Origin: Geoanaerobacter pelophilus
GTDB lineage: Bacteria; Desulfobacterota; Desulfuromonadia; Geobacterales; DSM-12255
Direction of reading: 5' to 3'
Assembly (NCBI RefSeq): GCF_018476885.1
Contig: NZ_JAHCVJ010000001.1
Coordinates: 930,001-994,000 of the forward strand
Length of the DNA stretch: 64,000 nt
Shown in pieces: positions 52,375 to 61,413 of this stretch. A program made the position numbers and the translations under genes. The stretch's first letter is position 1. The number at the start of each line of letters is the position of its first letter. The notes beneath the pieces are model-generated. The model worked only from the letters and a program-made list of their open reading frames with translations, did not search any database and was not told where the DNA came from.

Positions 52375-52740
52375 TCAAAGGTTCTTATCCCCCAGATCAA
52401 GATGAAACTTGTGTATAAACCGATGATAGACCGGGGTAAATAGAACTCCGCAAAAAGTCAGGAAAGCCACTCCGCTGAAGATTGAGTAAAAAGCTGCAAA
52501 AAGCTTAGCTGTATCGGTTTCAAGTTTATCAACTGGTCCCATACCGGTCAGGATCATCGATGCGTTCAAAAAGGAATCTATCCAGCCCAGATTCGCCGTT
52601 ATATGATATCCAACCGTCCCGACACCTAACGAAAACACCAAAAACAGACACCCGAAAAAACCATACCACCCCATACGGATTATAAAATCACGCTTTGACA
52701 TCAGTTGTGAGTTTTTGTGTTCCAATTTGACACGTTTCAT
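52375..52740 (-). CDS. two-helix membrane protein, ion-channel-like
   Basis: 121 residues from ATG 52740 (MKRVKLEHKNSQ), with GAGGTG just ahead. Two hydrophobic segments (WYGFFGCLFLVFSLGVGTVG and AFYSIFSGVAFLTFCGVLFT) with MILTGMGPV between them; relatives resemble the pore region of two-helix potassium channels, but the selectivity filter TxGYG is not present. Function open. Confidence 0.6.
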   Translation of the reverse strand: MKRVKLEHKNSQLMSKRDFIIRMGWYGFFGCLFLVFSLGVGTVGYHITANLGWIDSFLNASMILTGMGPVDKLETDTAKLFAAFYSIFSGVAFLTFCGVLFTPVYHRFIHKFHLDLGDKNL

Positions 52741-52820
52741 GGTCACCTCATTATTTCACCAACGGATATATGTGAGATGAGAGCAAGAGTCAACGTGTCA
52801 GTGGTGTGGATACAAAATTC

Positions 52821-52849
52821 TTGACATACTATTTATGAAGGCGTATGTG
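52821..52849 (+). promoter_or_regulatory. promoter of the M-box leader
   Basis: TTGACA 52821-52826, 17-bp spacer and TATGTG 52844-52849; transcription would start near 52857, just before the M-box. Confidence 0.5.
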
Positions 52850-52862
52850 GAAAGGGTTGAAT

Positions 52863-53018
52863 TCCTCGTTAGCATGAGGCGTTTGCACAAACACAGGCTA
52901 CTGCCCGGAAACGTCGAAAGACGCCAATGGGTAGACCAGGTCTTGCCGGATTAAGGCTTGACTTAAGGTAGCTGGTCAACCGACCTACGTTGTGCACTGC
53001 CGAAAACCTACGAGAGGG
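52863..53018 (+). ncRNA. M-box (ykoK) magnesium riboswitch
   Basis: The M-box landmarks appear in order: the opening TCGTTAG...GAGGC, then GGCTACTGCCCGGAAACGTC, GAAAGACGCCAATGGGTAGACC, the variable arm GGATTAAGGC...TTAAGG, and the closing TGCACTGCCGAAAACCTACGA-type strand. Binds Mg2+ and controls genes for magnesium uptake. The terminator and NRAMP gene follow. Confidence 0.9.
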
Positions 53019-53041
53019 GAATCATGGCACGTTATGTATCA

Positions 53042-53067
53042 GGCCACGGTTTTCCGTGGCCTTTTTT
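53042..53067 (+). terminator. riboswitch-controlled terminator
   Basis: GGCCACGG/CCGTGGCC with TTTT loop, then TTTTTT; lies about 24 bp after the M-box. Confidence 0.85.
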
Positions 53068-53183
53068 GTTGTCCCATGTCAAAAGCGAAGGGTGGTGGTT
53101 ATCCAAATTGGACAGTCATAGTAAGAATTCAATCGCATCGATACCCAGTCGGTAACTTCCTCAAGACTCTTTCTTCAGGTTTT

Positions 53184-53215
53184 TCCGCTGGGCCATGCAT
53201 CTATCGGCCAGCGGA
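53184..53215 (+). repeat. inverted repeat in the leader
   Basis: TCCGCTGG (53184-53191) and CCAGCGGA (53208-53215), with GCC/GGC inside. No T-run, so it may be a processing or stability element before the NRAMP gene. Confidence 0.4.
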
Positions 53216-53343
53216 GAGACTTCCTCATTATCGTTCTCTCTCCCCAAGCCTAATCGCGTCTGCAGATTGATTCAAAATTGATCAACAATATTGGTTCGCG
53301 GTTTAACAAATTCTGCGCAACTTCTGGCTGAAGGAGGTTTCAC

Positions 53344-54615
53344 GTGCTCAGTATTTCAAAGCTCTACTACGAATTCCGTCGTATTTGGAAGGCTATTAAG
53401 CTCTTTTTTATCATCTCCGGACCTGGCATTGTCGTCATGGTAGCCGATAATGACGCCGGCGGCATAACAACGTATGCCGCTACCGGCGCCAAGTACGGCT
53501 ACCACCTGATCTGGTTTCTGCTTATCCTGATACCAGTCGCCTACTACGTTCAGGAGATGACAGTCCGACTGGGGGCAGTCACCAAGCGGGGTCACGGCGA
53601 AGCAATCTTCGCCGGTTTCGGCGCCTTCTGGGGCTGGTTCTCATTGATCGATCTAATGATTGTCAATTGGCTGACCCTGGTCACCGAGTTTATCGGCATG
53701 ACTTCTGCGCTCAGAATCTTTGGCGTCCCTCCCTGGCTAACAGTACTTGGAGTCTGCGTCCTGATGGGTATTATGGTTCTAAATGGACGCTACTGGACAT
53801 GGGAGAAGATTGCCCTGGCCTTCTGCGCGGTCAACCTGATCTATATCCCCGGTGCCTTCATGGTCCAACCGTCTGTGCATGACATCATTCAGACCGGCTT
53901 CGTGCCCCATATACCGCCAGGAGGCTTCACCAATGAACTCTTCTTCTTCCTGATGGCCAACATCGGCACCACCATTGCTCCTTGGATGCTCTTCTTCCAG
54001 CAGAGTGCTGTGGTTGATAAAGGAACAAGGGAAAAGGACATCCCTTGGGGCAAACTGGATACCCTAGTCGGGTCGTTTCTTACCGTGGTGGTAGCGATCT
54101 TTATTGTGATAGTAACCGGTACCATTCTGCCCGGCGTCAATATCGACGATGCCGCCCAAGCTTCGATCATGCTGATGAAGAGCCAGAAATATGCCGGTAC
54201 TTTCATGGCCATCGGCCTTTTTGACGCCGGCCTGCTGGGAGCGATCTGCATCTCACTGGCCAGTTCATGGGCTTTTGGCGAAGTTTTCGGCTGGGCGCAC
54301 TCGCTTAACAACAAGATCCGCGAAGCGCCATGGTTTTACGCTAACTATTTCCTGACCCTCATCACAGCCGGACTGGTGGTACTGATTCCCAAAGCACCGC
54401 TGGTGCTGATTACCCTGTTCGTGCAGGTCATCGCGGTGACCCTGCTGCCGGCTGCACTGGTCTTCCTGATCCTGCTGCTGAACAACAAGAAGACAATGGG
54501 AGAATATACCAATACGCTGTGGCAGAATATCGTTACCTGTAGCATCGTGGTGGCGATTGTTATTCTCTCGACCCTCTACGCGGTCAGCACGCTGTTCCCG
54601 AACTTGTTAAAATAG
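53344..54615 (+). CDS. NRAMP-family transporter, probable magnesium transporter (NRMT-like)
   Basis: 423 residues, about 11 hydrophobic helices. NRAMP layout is clear (ISGPGIVVMVADNDAGGITT at the start; GTTIAPWMLFFQQSA in helix 6), but the canonical DPGN is replaced by DNDAGG (35-40) and the MPH motif of helix 6, including the metal-binding methionine, is missing. NRAMP-related magnesium transporters lack these same features, and the M-box upstream points to Mg2+. So the best reading is Mg2+ uptake, not Mn2+/Fe2+. The GTG start has GGAGG 7 nt ahead. The 57-residue protein and the MgtE-N/CBS protein follow. Confidence 0.88.
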   Translation: MLSISKLYYEFRRIWKAIKLFFIISGPGIVVMVADNDAGGITTYAATGAKYGYHLIWFLLILIPVAYYVQEMTVRLGAVTKRGHGEAIFAGFGAFWGWFSLIDLMIVNWLTLVTEFIGMTSALRIFGVPPWLTVLGVCVLMGIMVLNGRYWTWEKIALAFCAVNLIYIPGAFMVQPSVHDIIQTGFVPHIPPGGFTNELFFFLMANIGTTIAPWMLFFQQSAVVDKGTREKDIPWGKLDTLVGSFLTVVVAIFIVIVTGTILPGVNIDDAAQASIMLMKSQKYAGTFMAIGLFDAGLLGAICISLASSWAFGEVFGWAHSLNNKIREAPWFYANYFLTLITAGLVVLIPKAPLVLITLFVQVIAVTLLPAALVFLILLLNNKKTMGEYTNTLWQNIVTCSIVVAIVILSTLYAVSTLFPNLLK

Positions 54616-54628
54616 GAGGCAATTAGCC

Positions 54629-54802
54629 ATGATCAGAGATTTCTTTTCCCATAATTTCGCCAAGGTGCGTGAGATCAATCAAAAATATTCAAAACCGAAT
54701 GTCGAGATGTCAGGCTGGGTGAAAGGCTCCTTGCTGTTTTTACGCTTGTACCTCGTTCTGCTGGTCGGGCTGCTTTTGTACAAGTTCATTACTCTCCTGT
54801 GA
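54629..54802 (+). CDS. 57-residue single-helix membrane protein in the Mg operon
   Basis: Begins MIRDFFSHNFAKVREINQKY, ends in a hydrophobic helix LLFLRLYLVLLVGLLLYKFI. AGGAGG stands 8 nt before the ATG. Between the transporter (13 bp) and the MgtE-like gene, so probably a partner of the transporter. Not in any known family that I recognise. Too short for automatic ORF calling. Confidence 0.65.
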   Translation: MIRDFFSHNFAKVREINQKYSKPNVEMSGWVKGSLLFLRLYLVLLVGLLLYKFITLL

Positions 54803-54816
54803 AAGCGAGGTGCGCC

Positions 54817-56085
54817 ATGAACCATATGAAAAATATTCAGAACGATCATATATTCTTCCTGAGTGATCTGACCGGCATCCCGGTATGCAATCAGGGCAAA
54901 AAAATCGGCAAGCTCGATGACCTGCTAATCGTAGAGCACGAGAAAGTTGCCGAAGTGACTCACGTTATCGTGAGCCGTCCCTTCGGGTACAAGTCATTGA
55001 TGGTGCCACTTGCTAGAATCGATGAATTGAAACGGGACGGAATTGAGCTCTCCCTACAGAACCTGGAGGCATTCGAAGCTGAACCAGAAGATAATCAGGT
55101 TCTGCTCAAGGACCATATTCTGGACAAGAAGGTGATTGACCTTGATGGCAACGAAATCGACGTGGTCTACGATGTAAAGCTGTTACTGCGGAATGCCCGC
55201 CTTTACGCTACCGATGTTGACTTCAGCCGATATGGACTGCTGAAACGGCTTGGCCTGCGGTATGTGGCCCAATTCGTATATCACCTTGCTGAGATGTTCA
55301 AGAAGGAGACCATCCCTTGGACCTATGTCCAGCGTCTTCCGGAGAAAATAGGCAGTTTCAAGGGGAATGTGCAACTCAAAATTCTTAAGGAGGCTCTGCC
55401 GGACATCCATCCGGTGGATTTGGCAGATATCCTGGAAGAACTTTCTGAAGAACAGCGCCTTGCCATTTTTAATGAACTTGAAACGGATCAGGCATCGGAC
55501 ACCCTGGAGGAAATGGAACCACGGGTACAGCGCATTCTGATTTCTTCCATGAACAAAGAGCGGGTCGCCGACCTCATAGATGAAATGACCCCCGCTCAGG
55601 CGGCTGATGTTCTCTCGGTATTGCCGACTGACCAAGCGGAAGAGATTCTCGACCTGATGGAGCATGACGAAACAGAGAAGATCGAAGCGCTTCTGGAAAA
55701 TCAGGTTAATACCATTACTAACCTGACGACCAATGCCTATATCAGGTTCCTCCCTGATGTTCATACCGACCTGGTCATTGCTGCTTATCGCACGGTCAGC
55801 CAAGAGTCTGATGTTCTCGACTATGTCTTCGTCGTTGATCATGACAACAAGCTCAAAGGCGTTGTCAGCCTGCCTGAGCTTCTTATGGCCAAGCAAAGTA
55901 CGCCTTTGTCCGAGATAATGACGACCCAGGTCATCAGCCTGGATTGCAACGACTCCATTGCCGATGCCGAGGAGAAGTTCAAGCGTTATGGCTTTTCAGC
56001 GTTGCCGGTGCTTGATGAAGAGGATACTATTCATGGCATTGTTCCATACCGGGACATCATGCAGTTGGAACATAATTATTCGTAA
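54817..56085 (+). CDS. soluble PRC-barrel/MgtE-N/CBS protein
   Basis: 422 residues from ATG 54817, with GAGGTG 4 nt before. Order: PRC-barrel-like part (FFLSDLTGIPVCNQGKKIGK; a second such part follows at ~90-140), an MgtE N-terminal helical domain (DLADILEELSEEQRLAIFNE, VADLIDEMTPAQAADVLSVL) and two CBS domains (STPLSEIMTTQVISLDCNDS). MgtE normally continues with five membrane helices; none are present, so this looks like the sensor half of MgtE made as a separate protein. It probably gates the NRAMP transporter beside it according to Mg2+. Confidence 0.9.
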   Translation: MNHMKNIQNDHIFFLSDLTGIPVCNQGKKIGKLDDLLIVEHEKVAEVTHVIVSRPFGYKSLMVPLARIDELKRDGIELSLQNLEAFEAEPEDNQVLLKDHILDKKVIDLDGNEIDVVYDVKLLLRNARLYATDVDFSRYGLLKRLGLRYVAQFVYHLAEMFKKETIPWTYVQRLPEKIGSFKGNVQLKILKEALPDIHPVDLADILEELSEEQRLAIFNELETDQASDTLEEMEPRVQRILISSMNKERVADLIDEMTPAQAADVLSVLPTDQAEEILDLMEHDETEKIEALLENQVNTITNLTTNAYIRFLPDVHTDLVIAAYRTVSQESDVLDYVFVVDHDNKLKGVVSLPELLMAKQSTPLSEIMTTQVISLDCNDSIADAEEKFKRYGFSALPVLDEEDTIHGIVPYRDIMQLEHNYS

Positions 56086-56210
56086 TGATTTCGCCATAGT
56101 GTATAGTCATATCTATCTAAAAATGTACATTGATGATATAAATAAAACATTTTAGATAGGACGTTCGTAGATAGTTTGGTGTATTGGAATTTGAGATCTA
56201 GGTGAACTTC

Positions 56211-56534
56211 ATGAAGATTGTATCCATCATATTGATCGTTCTGTATCTCATACTTCCTGTGGAATGTCTGGCACATCCTTGTTCATCTATTGGCGAACTG
56301 GCCCATAAAGATACATGTGAGTATCTGACTACTGACCAAGATCATGAATGTCCCGTAAATCATGATGCTGATGATTGTGAAACAACCTGTTGTTGCGCCG
56401 GTCAAATATTGGCCGACATCGTGCCGAAAATAATCTCCCAAGTAATTATCGAGCGAACATCCCTATATGAACCTCAACTTGCTCTGCCACGTCTATTAGA
56501 CAGGATATTTGTCCCCCCGCAGAACCACGCCTGA
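56211..56534 (+). CDS. small secreted Cys-rich protein
   Basis: 107 residues from ATG 56211 (MKIVSIILIVLYLILPVECL) with AGGTGA ahead. Signal peptide, then a His/Cys cluster (HECPVNHDADDCETTCCCAG) and a hydrophobic C-terminus ending FVPPQNHA. Probably binds soft metals. Similar ending to the 45736 gene suggests a family linked to metal-efflux loci. Confidence 0.6.
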   Translation: MKIVSIILIVLYLILPVECLAHPCSSIGELAHKDTCEYLTTDQDHECPVNHDADDCETTCCCAGQILADIVPKIISQVIIERTSLYEPQLALPRLLDRIFVPPQNHA

Positions 56535-56602
56535 CTTTACCGCTTGTGGCTCAGGCTGCATCGAATTCATTGTAATTACCAAAAACAAGAGCATTCTTTA
56601 TC

Positions 56603-56857
56603 ATGAAGCAATGGTCGCTTAAAAAGCTGAAGCGTCTTCTCGTGGCAGTTGTCGGCATTACCATTCTTATAATTGGTATTGCCATGATAGTTCTGCCCGG
56701 TCCGGCAGTTGTCGTAATTCCTCTTGCATTGGGAATTCTTGCCACCGAGTTTGCCTGGGCCAGGAGAATGCTTCACATTGTAAGGGATCGCATACAACGC
56801 TCTACTAGCAACGCTAAAACCAATAACGAACAAAATCATAGGGAGAAATCGTTATGA
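56603..56857 (+). CDS. PGPGW-type small membrane protein
   Basis: 84 residues: one long hydrophobic segment (LLVAVVGITILIIGIAMIVL) then PGPAVVVIPLALGILATEFA, the PGPGW family pattern, and a basic C-terminus (RRMLHIVRDRIQRS). Function unknown. Its stop overlaps the following gene (ATGA). Confidence 0.85.
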   Translation: MKQWSLKKLKRLLVAVVGITILIIGIAMIVLPGPAVVVIPLALGILATEFAWARRMLHIVRDRIQRSTSNAKTNNEQNHREKSL

Positions 56858-57138
56858 AATGCCCGATTTGCACAGGAATAGACCTTAAAATTGCCGAACG
56901 CCAGGGAGTAGAAATTGATTTTTGCCCAGAATGTCGTGGTGTCTGGCTCGACAGGGGAGAACTGGATAAAATCATCGAACGGTCAACTACACAAACACCA
57001 ACTCATACACAATTGGAACCTCAAAAATACTACTCCGGCGACATTCAGCAGCAGTATGGAAAACATCATGATGATCATGGCTATGGTCATAACGGCCAAT
57101 ACAAGAAAAAGTCCTGGCTGTCAGATTTGTTCGACTGA
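56854..57138 (+). CDS. TFIIB-type zinc ribbon protein
   Basis: 94 residues: CPICTGIDLKI and FCPECRGVWLDRGELDKI form the zf-TFIIB four-cysteine ribbon with the WLDRGEL signature. The tail is His/Tyr/Gly-rich (YSGDIQQQYGKHHDDHGYGH). Coupled to the PGPGW gene. Confidence 0.88.
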   Translation: MKCPICTGIDLKIAERQGVEIDFCPECRGVWLDRGELDKIIERSTTQTPTHTQLEPQKYYSGDIQQQYGKHHDDHGYGHNGQYKKKSWLSDLFD

Positions 57139-57191
57139 TATCAGTCTCGGAGAGAGGGGATATCTCCTCTCTCCGTAAAAAGGTGGCAGTT

Positions 57192-59750
57192 ATGGCTCGA
57201 AAACCTGAAATACATGAACATGTTGGTCTAACCTTACAGGATGCCGCCAAAATTCTTGGGGAAGAAGGCCACAACGAACTTCCGTCTTCAAAGCAACGTG
57301 GGAACTTTCAAATAGCCCTCGACGTAATGCGTGAGCCGATGTTCCTGTTGTTGGTGGCTTGTGGCGCAATCTATCTGCTGGTGGGGGATATGCAGGAAGC
57401 GATGATGCTTCTGGCATTTGTCTTTTTCGTCATGGGCATAACCCTGTATCAGGAAAGAAAGACAGAACGAGCTCTGGAGGCCCTCCGTGATCTCTCCAGC
57501 CCAAGAGCCCTTGTTATTCGCGATGGTGCCCAGCAGCGGATTGCTGGTCGAGACGTGGTTCGAGGTGACATCATTGTTCTAGCAGAAGGCGATAGGGTTC
57601 CTGCTGATGCTCTGGTGCTGGACTGCACGAGTCTATCTACAGACGAATCGCTCCTGACAGGCGAATCCATTGCGGTACGCAAGGTGCCTGGCGATGCTAC
57701 TTCACCTGTAGTGCAACCAGGGGGAGATGATCTCCCATTTGTTTTTTCGGGAACTTTGGTTGTTCGTGGACAGGGAATTGCCCGCGTGATTGCTACCGGA
57801 CAACAGAGCGCCATCGGCAAAATTGGCAAGGCCCTGCAAGCAGTGACCAGCGAAGAAACCCTGCTGCAACGTGAAACCGGTCGTCTGGTAAAAATTCTTG
57901 CCACGGCAGTCTTCGTGCTCTGTGCACTGCTTATTCTGGTGTACGGGATCACCCGCGGTGCCTGGCTCGATGGGGTACTGGCGGGGCTCACCCTGGCCAT
58001 GGCGGTCATGCCGAATGAGCTTCCGGTGGTCCTGACAATCTTCCTGGCATTGGGGGCATGGCGACTTTCCCGGACTCAGGTTCTTGCCCGCAGCGCACCG
58101 GTAGTGGAAACACTCGGTTCGGCGACTGTCCTGTGCGTGGACAAGACAGGTACCCTTACGTTGAACCGGATGTCAGTCTCTGCGCTCAACACCGATGGGA
58201 CTTTGTACAAAATTGGTGACTTTCGCAATGACCCACCCCCTGATACATTTCACGATCTGGTGGAATTCAGCATTCTCGCAAGCCAGCGCGATCCCTATGA
58301 TCCGATGGAGCGGGCCATCAAGGATTTTGGCGAAGAGTATCTCGCCCATACCGAGCATCTCCACGGTGATTGGCGCCTTGAAAAGGAATACCCGTTATCT
58401 CCTGAACTTCTTGCCATGTCCCATGTCTGGAGGGCTCCGGAGGGGAATGAGTACGTTATCGCCGCCAAAGGCGCACCGGAAGCGGTTGCCGACCTCTGCC
58501 ATTTCAGTGATAGCCAACATAGGGAGATGATGACGGCGGTGACCCGCATGGCTGATGACGGCCTGAGGGTACTGGGAGTAGCGCGATCGTACTTTCGTGA
58601 AGTAGGTTTACCGGGTGAACAACACGACTTCACCTTCGAGTTTTTAGGGCTTGTGGGATTGGCCGATCCGGTCAGACCAACCGTGGCTGCAGCACTCCAG
58701 GATTGCTACCGTGCTGGTATAAGAATGGTGATGATCACCGGTGACTATCCCGGCACGGCGCGCAGTATCGCACGGCAGATCGGGCTTGTTCAACCGGATG
58801 AAGTCATAACCGGTCCTGAACTGGAAAACATGAGTGAAGTGGATCTACAGGAGAGGATCAGAACAGTCAACATCTTCGCCAGAGTTGTACCGGAACAGAA
58901 GCTCCGTCTGGTGAAAGCATTGAAGAGCAATGGCGAGGTTGTTGCCATGACTGGAGACGGGGTGAACGATGCGCCGGCTCTTAAGTCAGCTCATATCGGT
59001 ATCGCTATGGGTGGCAGAGGGACAGACGTAGCACGCGAGGCGTCCGATCTCGTGCTCTTGGACGATGACTTTGCCTCCATCGTCCGGGCCGTAAAAATGG
59101 GGCGGCGTATCTTTGACAACCTGAAGAAGGCTATGGCCTATCTTCTGGCCATACATATTCCGATTGCCGGGATGTCCCTCATTCCGGTGCTTTTCAAGTG
59201 GCCGCTGTTGTTCATGCCGATCCATATCGCTTTCCTCCATCTGATCATAGATCCTGCCTGTTCTATAGTGTACGAGGTCGAACCGGCGGAGATGGATGCG
59301 ATGAACAGGCCACCCCGCGATCCAAAGGAACCGTTGTTCAGTAAGCGCGTCTTGTTGTTAAGCACACTTCAAGGTGTGAGTGTCCTGGTTGTACTTCTAA
59401 TTGTGTTTGGCGTCAGTCTTGTTCGTGGGCATGGAGAACTTGAGGCCCGTACCCTGGCATTCACTACCCTGATAATCGCCAACCTTGGCCTGATGATGAC
59501 CAACCGTTCCTGGAGCAACACAATTGGCAGGATATTAGGGGCTCCGAATTCCGCTCTCTGGTGGGTAACAGGCGGTGCAGTAATCTTCCTCGGTATGGCG
59601 CTTAATATTCCTATTTTTCGAGAAGTATTCAGGTTCTCAGTGATCCATCCGCTCGATGTTGTCATATGTGTGTCTGCCGGCATATCGAGCATTGTCTGGT
59701 TCGAGTTGTTTAAGATGTTCAGTAGGAAGAAAGAGAAAAATTCCCCTTGA
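57192..59750 (+). CDS. P-type ATPase, cation-transporting
   Basis: 852 residues from ATG 57192 (AAGGTGG upstream). Actuator motif TGES (156-159), phosphorylation motif DKTGTLT (D317), MTGDGVNDAPALK hinge. Layout fits P2/P3-type (Ca2+, H+, Na+/K+). In helix 4 the usual PEGLP is PNELP (VMPNELPVVLTIFLALG), so the ion cannot be named with confidence. N-terminal HVGLTLQDAAKILGEEGHNE is the cation-ATPase N domain. Followed without a gap by a lipoprotein and a CDF exporter. Confidence 0.92.
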   Translation: MARKPEIHEHVGLTLQDAAKILGEEGHNELPSSKQRGNFQIALDVMREPMFLLLVACGAIYLLVGDMQEAMMLLAFVFFVMGITLYQERKTERALEALRDLSSPRALVIRDGAQQRIAGRDVVRGDIIVLAEGDRVPADALVLDCTSLSTDESLLTGESIAVRKVPGDATSPVVQPGGDDLPFVFSGTLVVRGQGIARVIATGQQSAIGKIGKALQAVTSEETLLQRETGRLVKILATAVFVLCALLILVYGITRGAWLDGVLAGLTLAMAVMPNELPVVLTIFLALGAWRLSRTQVLARSAPVVETLGSATVLCVDKTGTLTLNRMSVSALNTDGTLYKIGDFRNDPPPDTFHDLVEFSILASQRDPYDPMERAIKDFGEEYLAHTEHLHGDWRLEKEYPLSPELLAMSHVWRAPEGNEYVIAAKGAPEAVADLCHFSDSQHREMMTAVTRMADDGLRVLGVARSYFREVGLPGEQHDFTFEFLGLVGLADPVRPTVAAALQDCYRAGIRMVMITGDYPGTARSIARQIGLVQPDEVITGPELENMSEVDLQERIRTVNIFARVVPEQKLRLVKALKSNGEVVAMTGDGVNDAPALKSAHIGIAMGGRGTDVAREASDLVLLDDDFASIVRAVKMGRRIFDNLKKAMAYLLAIHIPIAGMSLIPVLFKWPLLFMPIHIAFLHLIIDPACSIVYEVEPAEMDAMNRPPRDPKEPLFSKRVLLLSTLQGVSVLVVLLIVFGVSLVRGHGELEARTLAFTTLIIANLGLMMTNRSWSNTIGRILGAPNSALWWVTGGAVIFLGMALNIPIFREVFRFSVIHPLDVVICVSAGISSIVWFELFKMFSRKKEKNSP

Positions 59751-59776
59751 GACGAACTATTACTGGAGGATACATT

Positions 59777-60319
59777 TTGAAAAATATCGTATTGGTTGCT
59801 CTCGTAATTGGAGTTATGGCACTATGTGGCTGCTCAACCGAAAAAGCGCCAGCGCCGCAGCAACAGATCCCCGCTATCACGCTATCTGCTGCCGACAAAG
59901 AAAAGCTGATGGCATTTCAGAAAGAGGTCTTGAGCATTGAAAACCTCACGGACAAGGCTATTCAACTGGCGCTAGATGAACTGAAAAGTGTCCTCAAGGG
60001 GGGCGAGATATCCATCAACCTCCCCTCCATCATCGACAAAGCAAAGTCTGAGTGTCTACGTGCCGGAGAATCTCTGGCAAAGAAGGCTATTCCGGAAGCC
60101 CTGCCGCCCGAAGCCAGGAAGATCCTGGATGATGCGAAAACGGGCTTGATCGCTGCTTACAAAACATACGCTGCATCGTTCGATGCCATCAGAAGCTTTG
60201 TCACGGACAAAAATCCGATGACGCTTCTGGAGTACCGGAAGAAGAATGCCGAGGCTCAGGAACTGCTCAAGGGAGCCACGGAAAAACTGAAACAAATTAT
60301 GACCGCTGCCGGAGTATAG
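59777..60319 (+). CDS. lipoprotein of unknown function
   Basis: 180 residues from TTG 59777, supported by TGGAGG 7 nt upstream; the track frame starts earlier without a site. Signal ends in MALCGCSTEK, a lipobox. The remainder is helical with an acidic middle. Between the P-type ATPase and a CDF exporter, so it may be periplasmic helper of ion export. Confidence 0.6.
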   Translation: MKNIVLVALVIGVMALCGCSTEKAPAPQQQIPAITLSAADKEKLMAFQKEVLSIENLTDKAIQLALDELKSVLKGGEISINLPSIIDKAKSECLRAGESLAKKAIPEALPPEARKILDDAKTGLIAAYKTYAASFDAIRSFVTDKNPMTLLEYRKKNAEAQELLKGATEKLKQIMTAAGV

Positions 60320-60321
60320 CA

Positions 60322-61278
60322 ATGATCCAATCACCTGAAGTACAACGAGCAAAAAGCAAGGCCGCCGTATTCTCCATTACCTCGAATTCCATACTGATCA
60401 TCCTCAAACTGATTGTCGGCATCATGATGCAGTCGGTCAGCGTTATCTCCGAAGCAGTTCATTCCGGAATTGACCTCGTAGCGGCAATTATCGCCTGGTT
60501 TTCTGTCCGGGAATCAGGAAAGCCTGCTGATGACGAGCACCGCTTTGGACATGGGAAAATTGAGAACGTAGCAGGAACGATCGAGGCGGTGCTTATCTTC
60601 GGTGCAGCTTTTTATATCATCTGGGAGGCGATACACAAACTACGCTCTGGAACAATTGCGGTCGAAAGCCTTGGACTGGGCGCATTGGTCATGCTTGTTT
60701 CAGCAGTAGCCAACTACTTTGTCTCACGCTATCTGCTCAATGTAGCGATAAAGACTGATTCCGTTGCGCTGGAAGCTGACGCCATGCATCTCAGGACCGA
60801 TGTTTATACGTCGGTTGGCGTGCTTGGCGGTTTAGTTGCCATCAAAGTTACCGGCATCGCCATGCTCGACCCGATTATTGCCATTGTTGTGGCACTCATG
60901 ATTATCAAGGCAGCCTGGGATTTAACCAAGGCAGCCTTCTTCCATATCCTTGACGTAAAACTGCCTGACGATGAAGAGTCCCTGATTCATGAAGTGATGG
61001 AGAAATACTCCAACAGGATTATCGAATACCACAAGCTTCGCACCCGCAAGTCAGGCCATATCAGGCATATCGACATGCACCTGGTAGTTCCGAAACAGAT
61101 GACCGTGGAGGCGGGGCACGCTCTTACCCATCAGATTACAGCTGATATCGAGAGTTGCCTCGCTCACAGCCATATCCTTGTTCATATCGAACCCTGTCCG
61201 GGAGAGTGTGAAACATGTGCTGTGGAGTGTCCAAAGGTTGGGGAGGTCTACTCTGAATCATGCCAGGAACTGGGTTAA
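60322..61278 (+). CDS. cation diffusion facilitator exporter with Cys-rich C-terminus
   Basis: 318 residues, six hydrophobic helices. Transport site HxxxD in helix 2 (SEAVHSGIDL) and HxxxD in helix 5 (ADAMHLRTDVY), zinc-type. The cytoplasmic domain ends with a Cys cluster (CPGECETCAVECPK, then SESC) not present in the CDF at 18869, which ends in His; this suggests a different or softer metal. Starts 3 bp after the lipoprotein gene. Confidence 0.92.
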   Translation: MIQSPEVQRAKSKAAVFSITSNSILIILKLIVGIMMQSVSVISEAVHSGIDLVAAIIAWFSVRESGKPADDEHRFGHGKIENVAGTIEAVLIFGAAFYIIWEAIHKLRSGTIAVESLGLGALVMLVSAVANYFVSRYLLNVAIKTDSVALEADAMHLRTDVYTSVGVLGGLVAIKVTGIAMLDPIIAIVVALMIIKAAWDLTKAAFFHILDVKLPDDEESLIHEVMEKYSNRIIEYHKLRTRKSGHIRHIDMHLVVPKQMTVEAGHALTHQITADIESCLAHSHILVHIEPCPGECETCAVECPKVGEVYSESCQELG

Positions 61279-61413
61279 TAGTCAGCGTACTTATTGCCTG
61301 TTACCATTCCCGCGATTTCTGATCCGTACGAACAACTGATAGAGAACAACGTCCAGATTAATCACGAATACCTTGCAGATGGAAAGTTTTCTGAGATTTC
61401 ATGAGTCCATAAT

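Larger units (their letters stand above)
52747..53343. other. 600-bp leader region with promoter, M-box and terminator
   Basis: No gene. It contains the promoter near 52821, the M-box (52863-53018), a terminator (53042-53067) and a further hairpin (53184-53215). The rest, about 53068-53183 and 53216-53330, shows nothing supportable. Confidence 0.7.

Noticed and set aside
53281-53311. TTGATTCAAAATTGATCAA as a fifth FNR-type box
   Set aside because: The half-site spacing does not match TTGAY-N4-RTCAA, and it sits in the Mg module leader.
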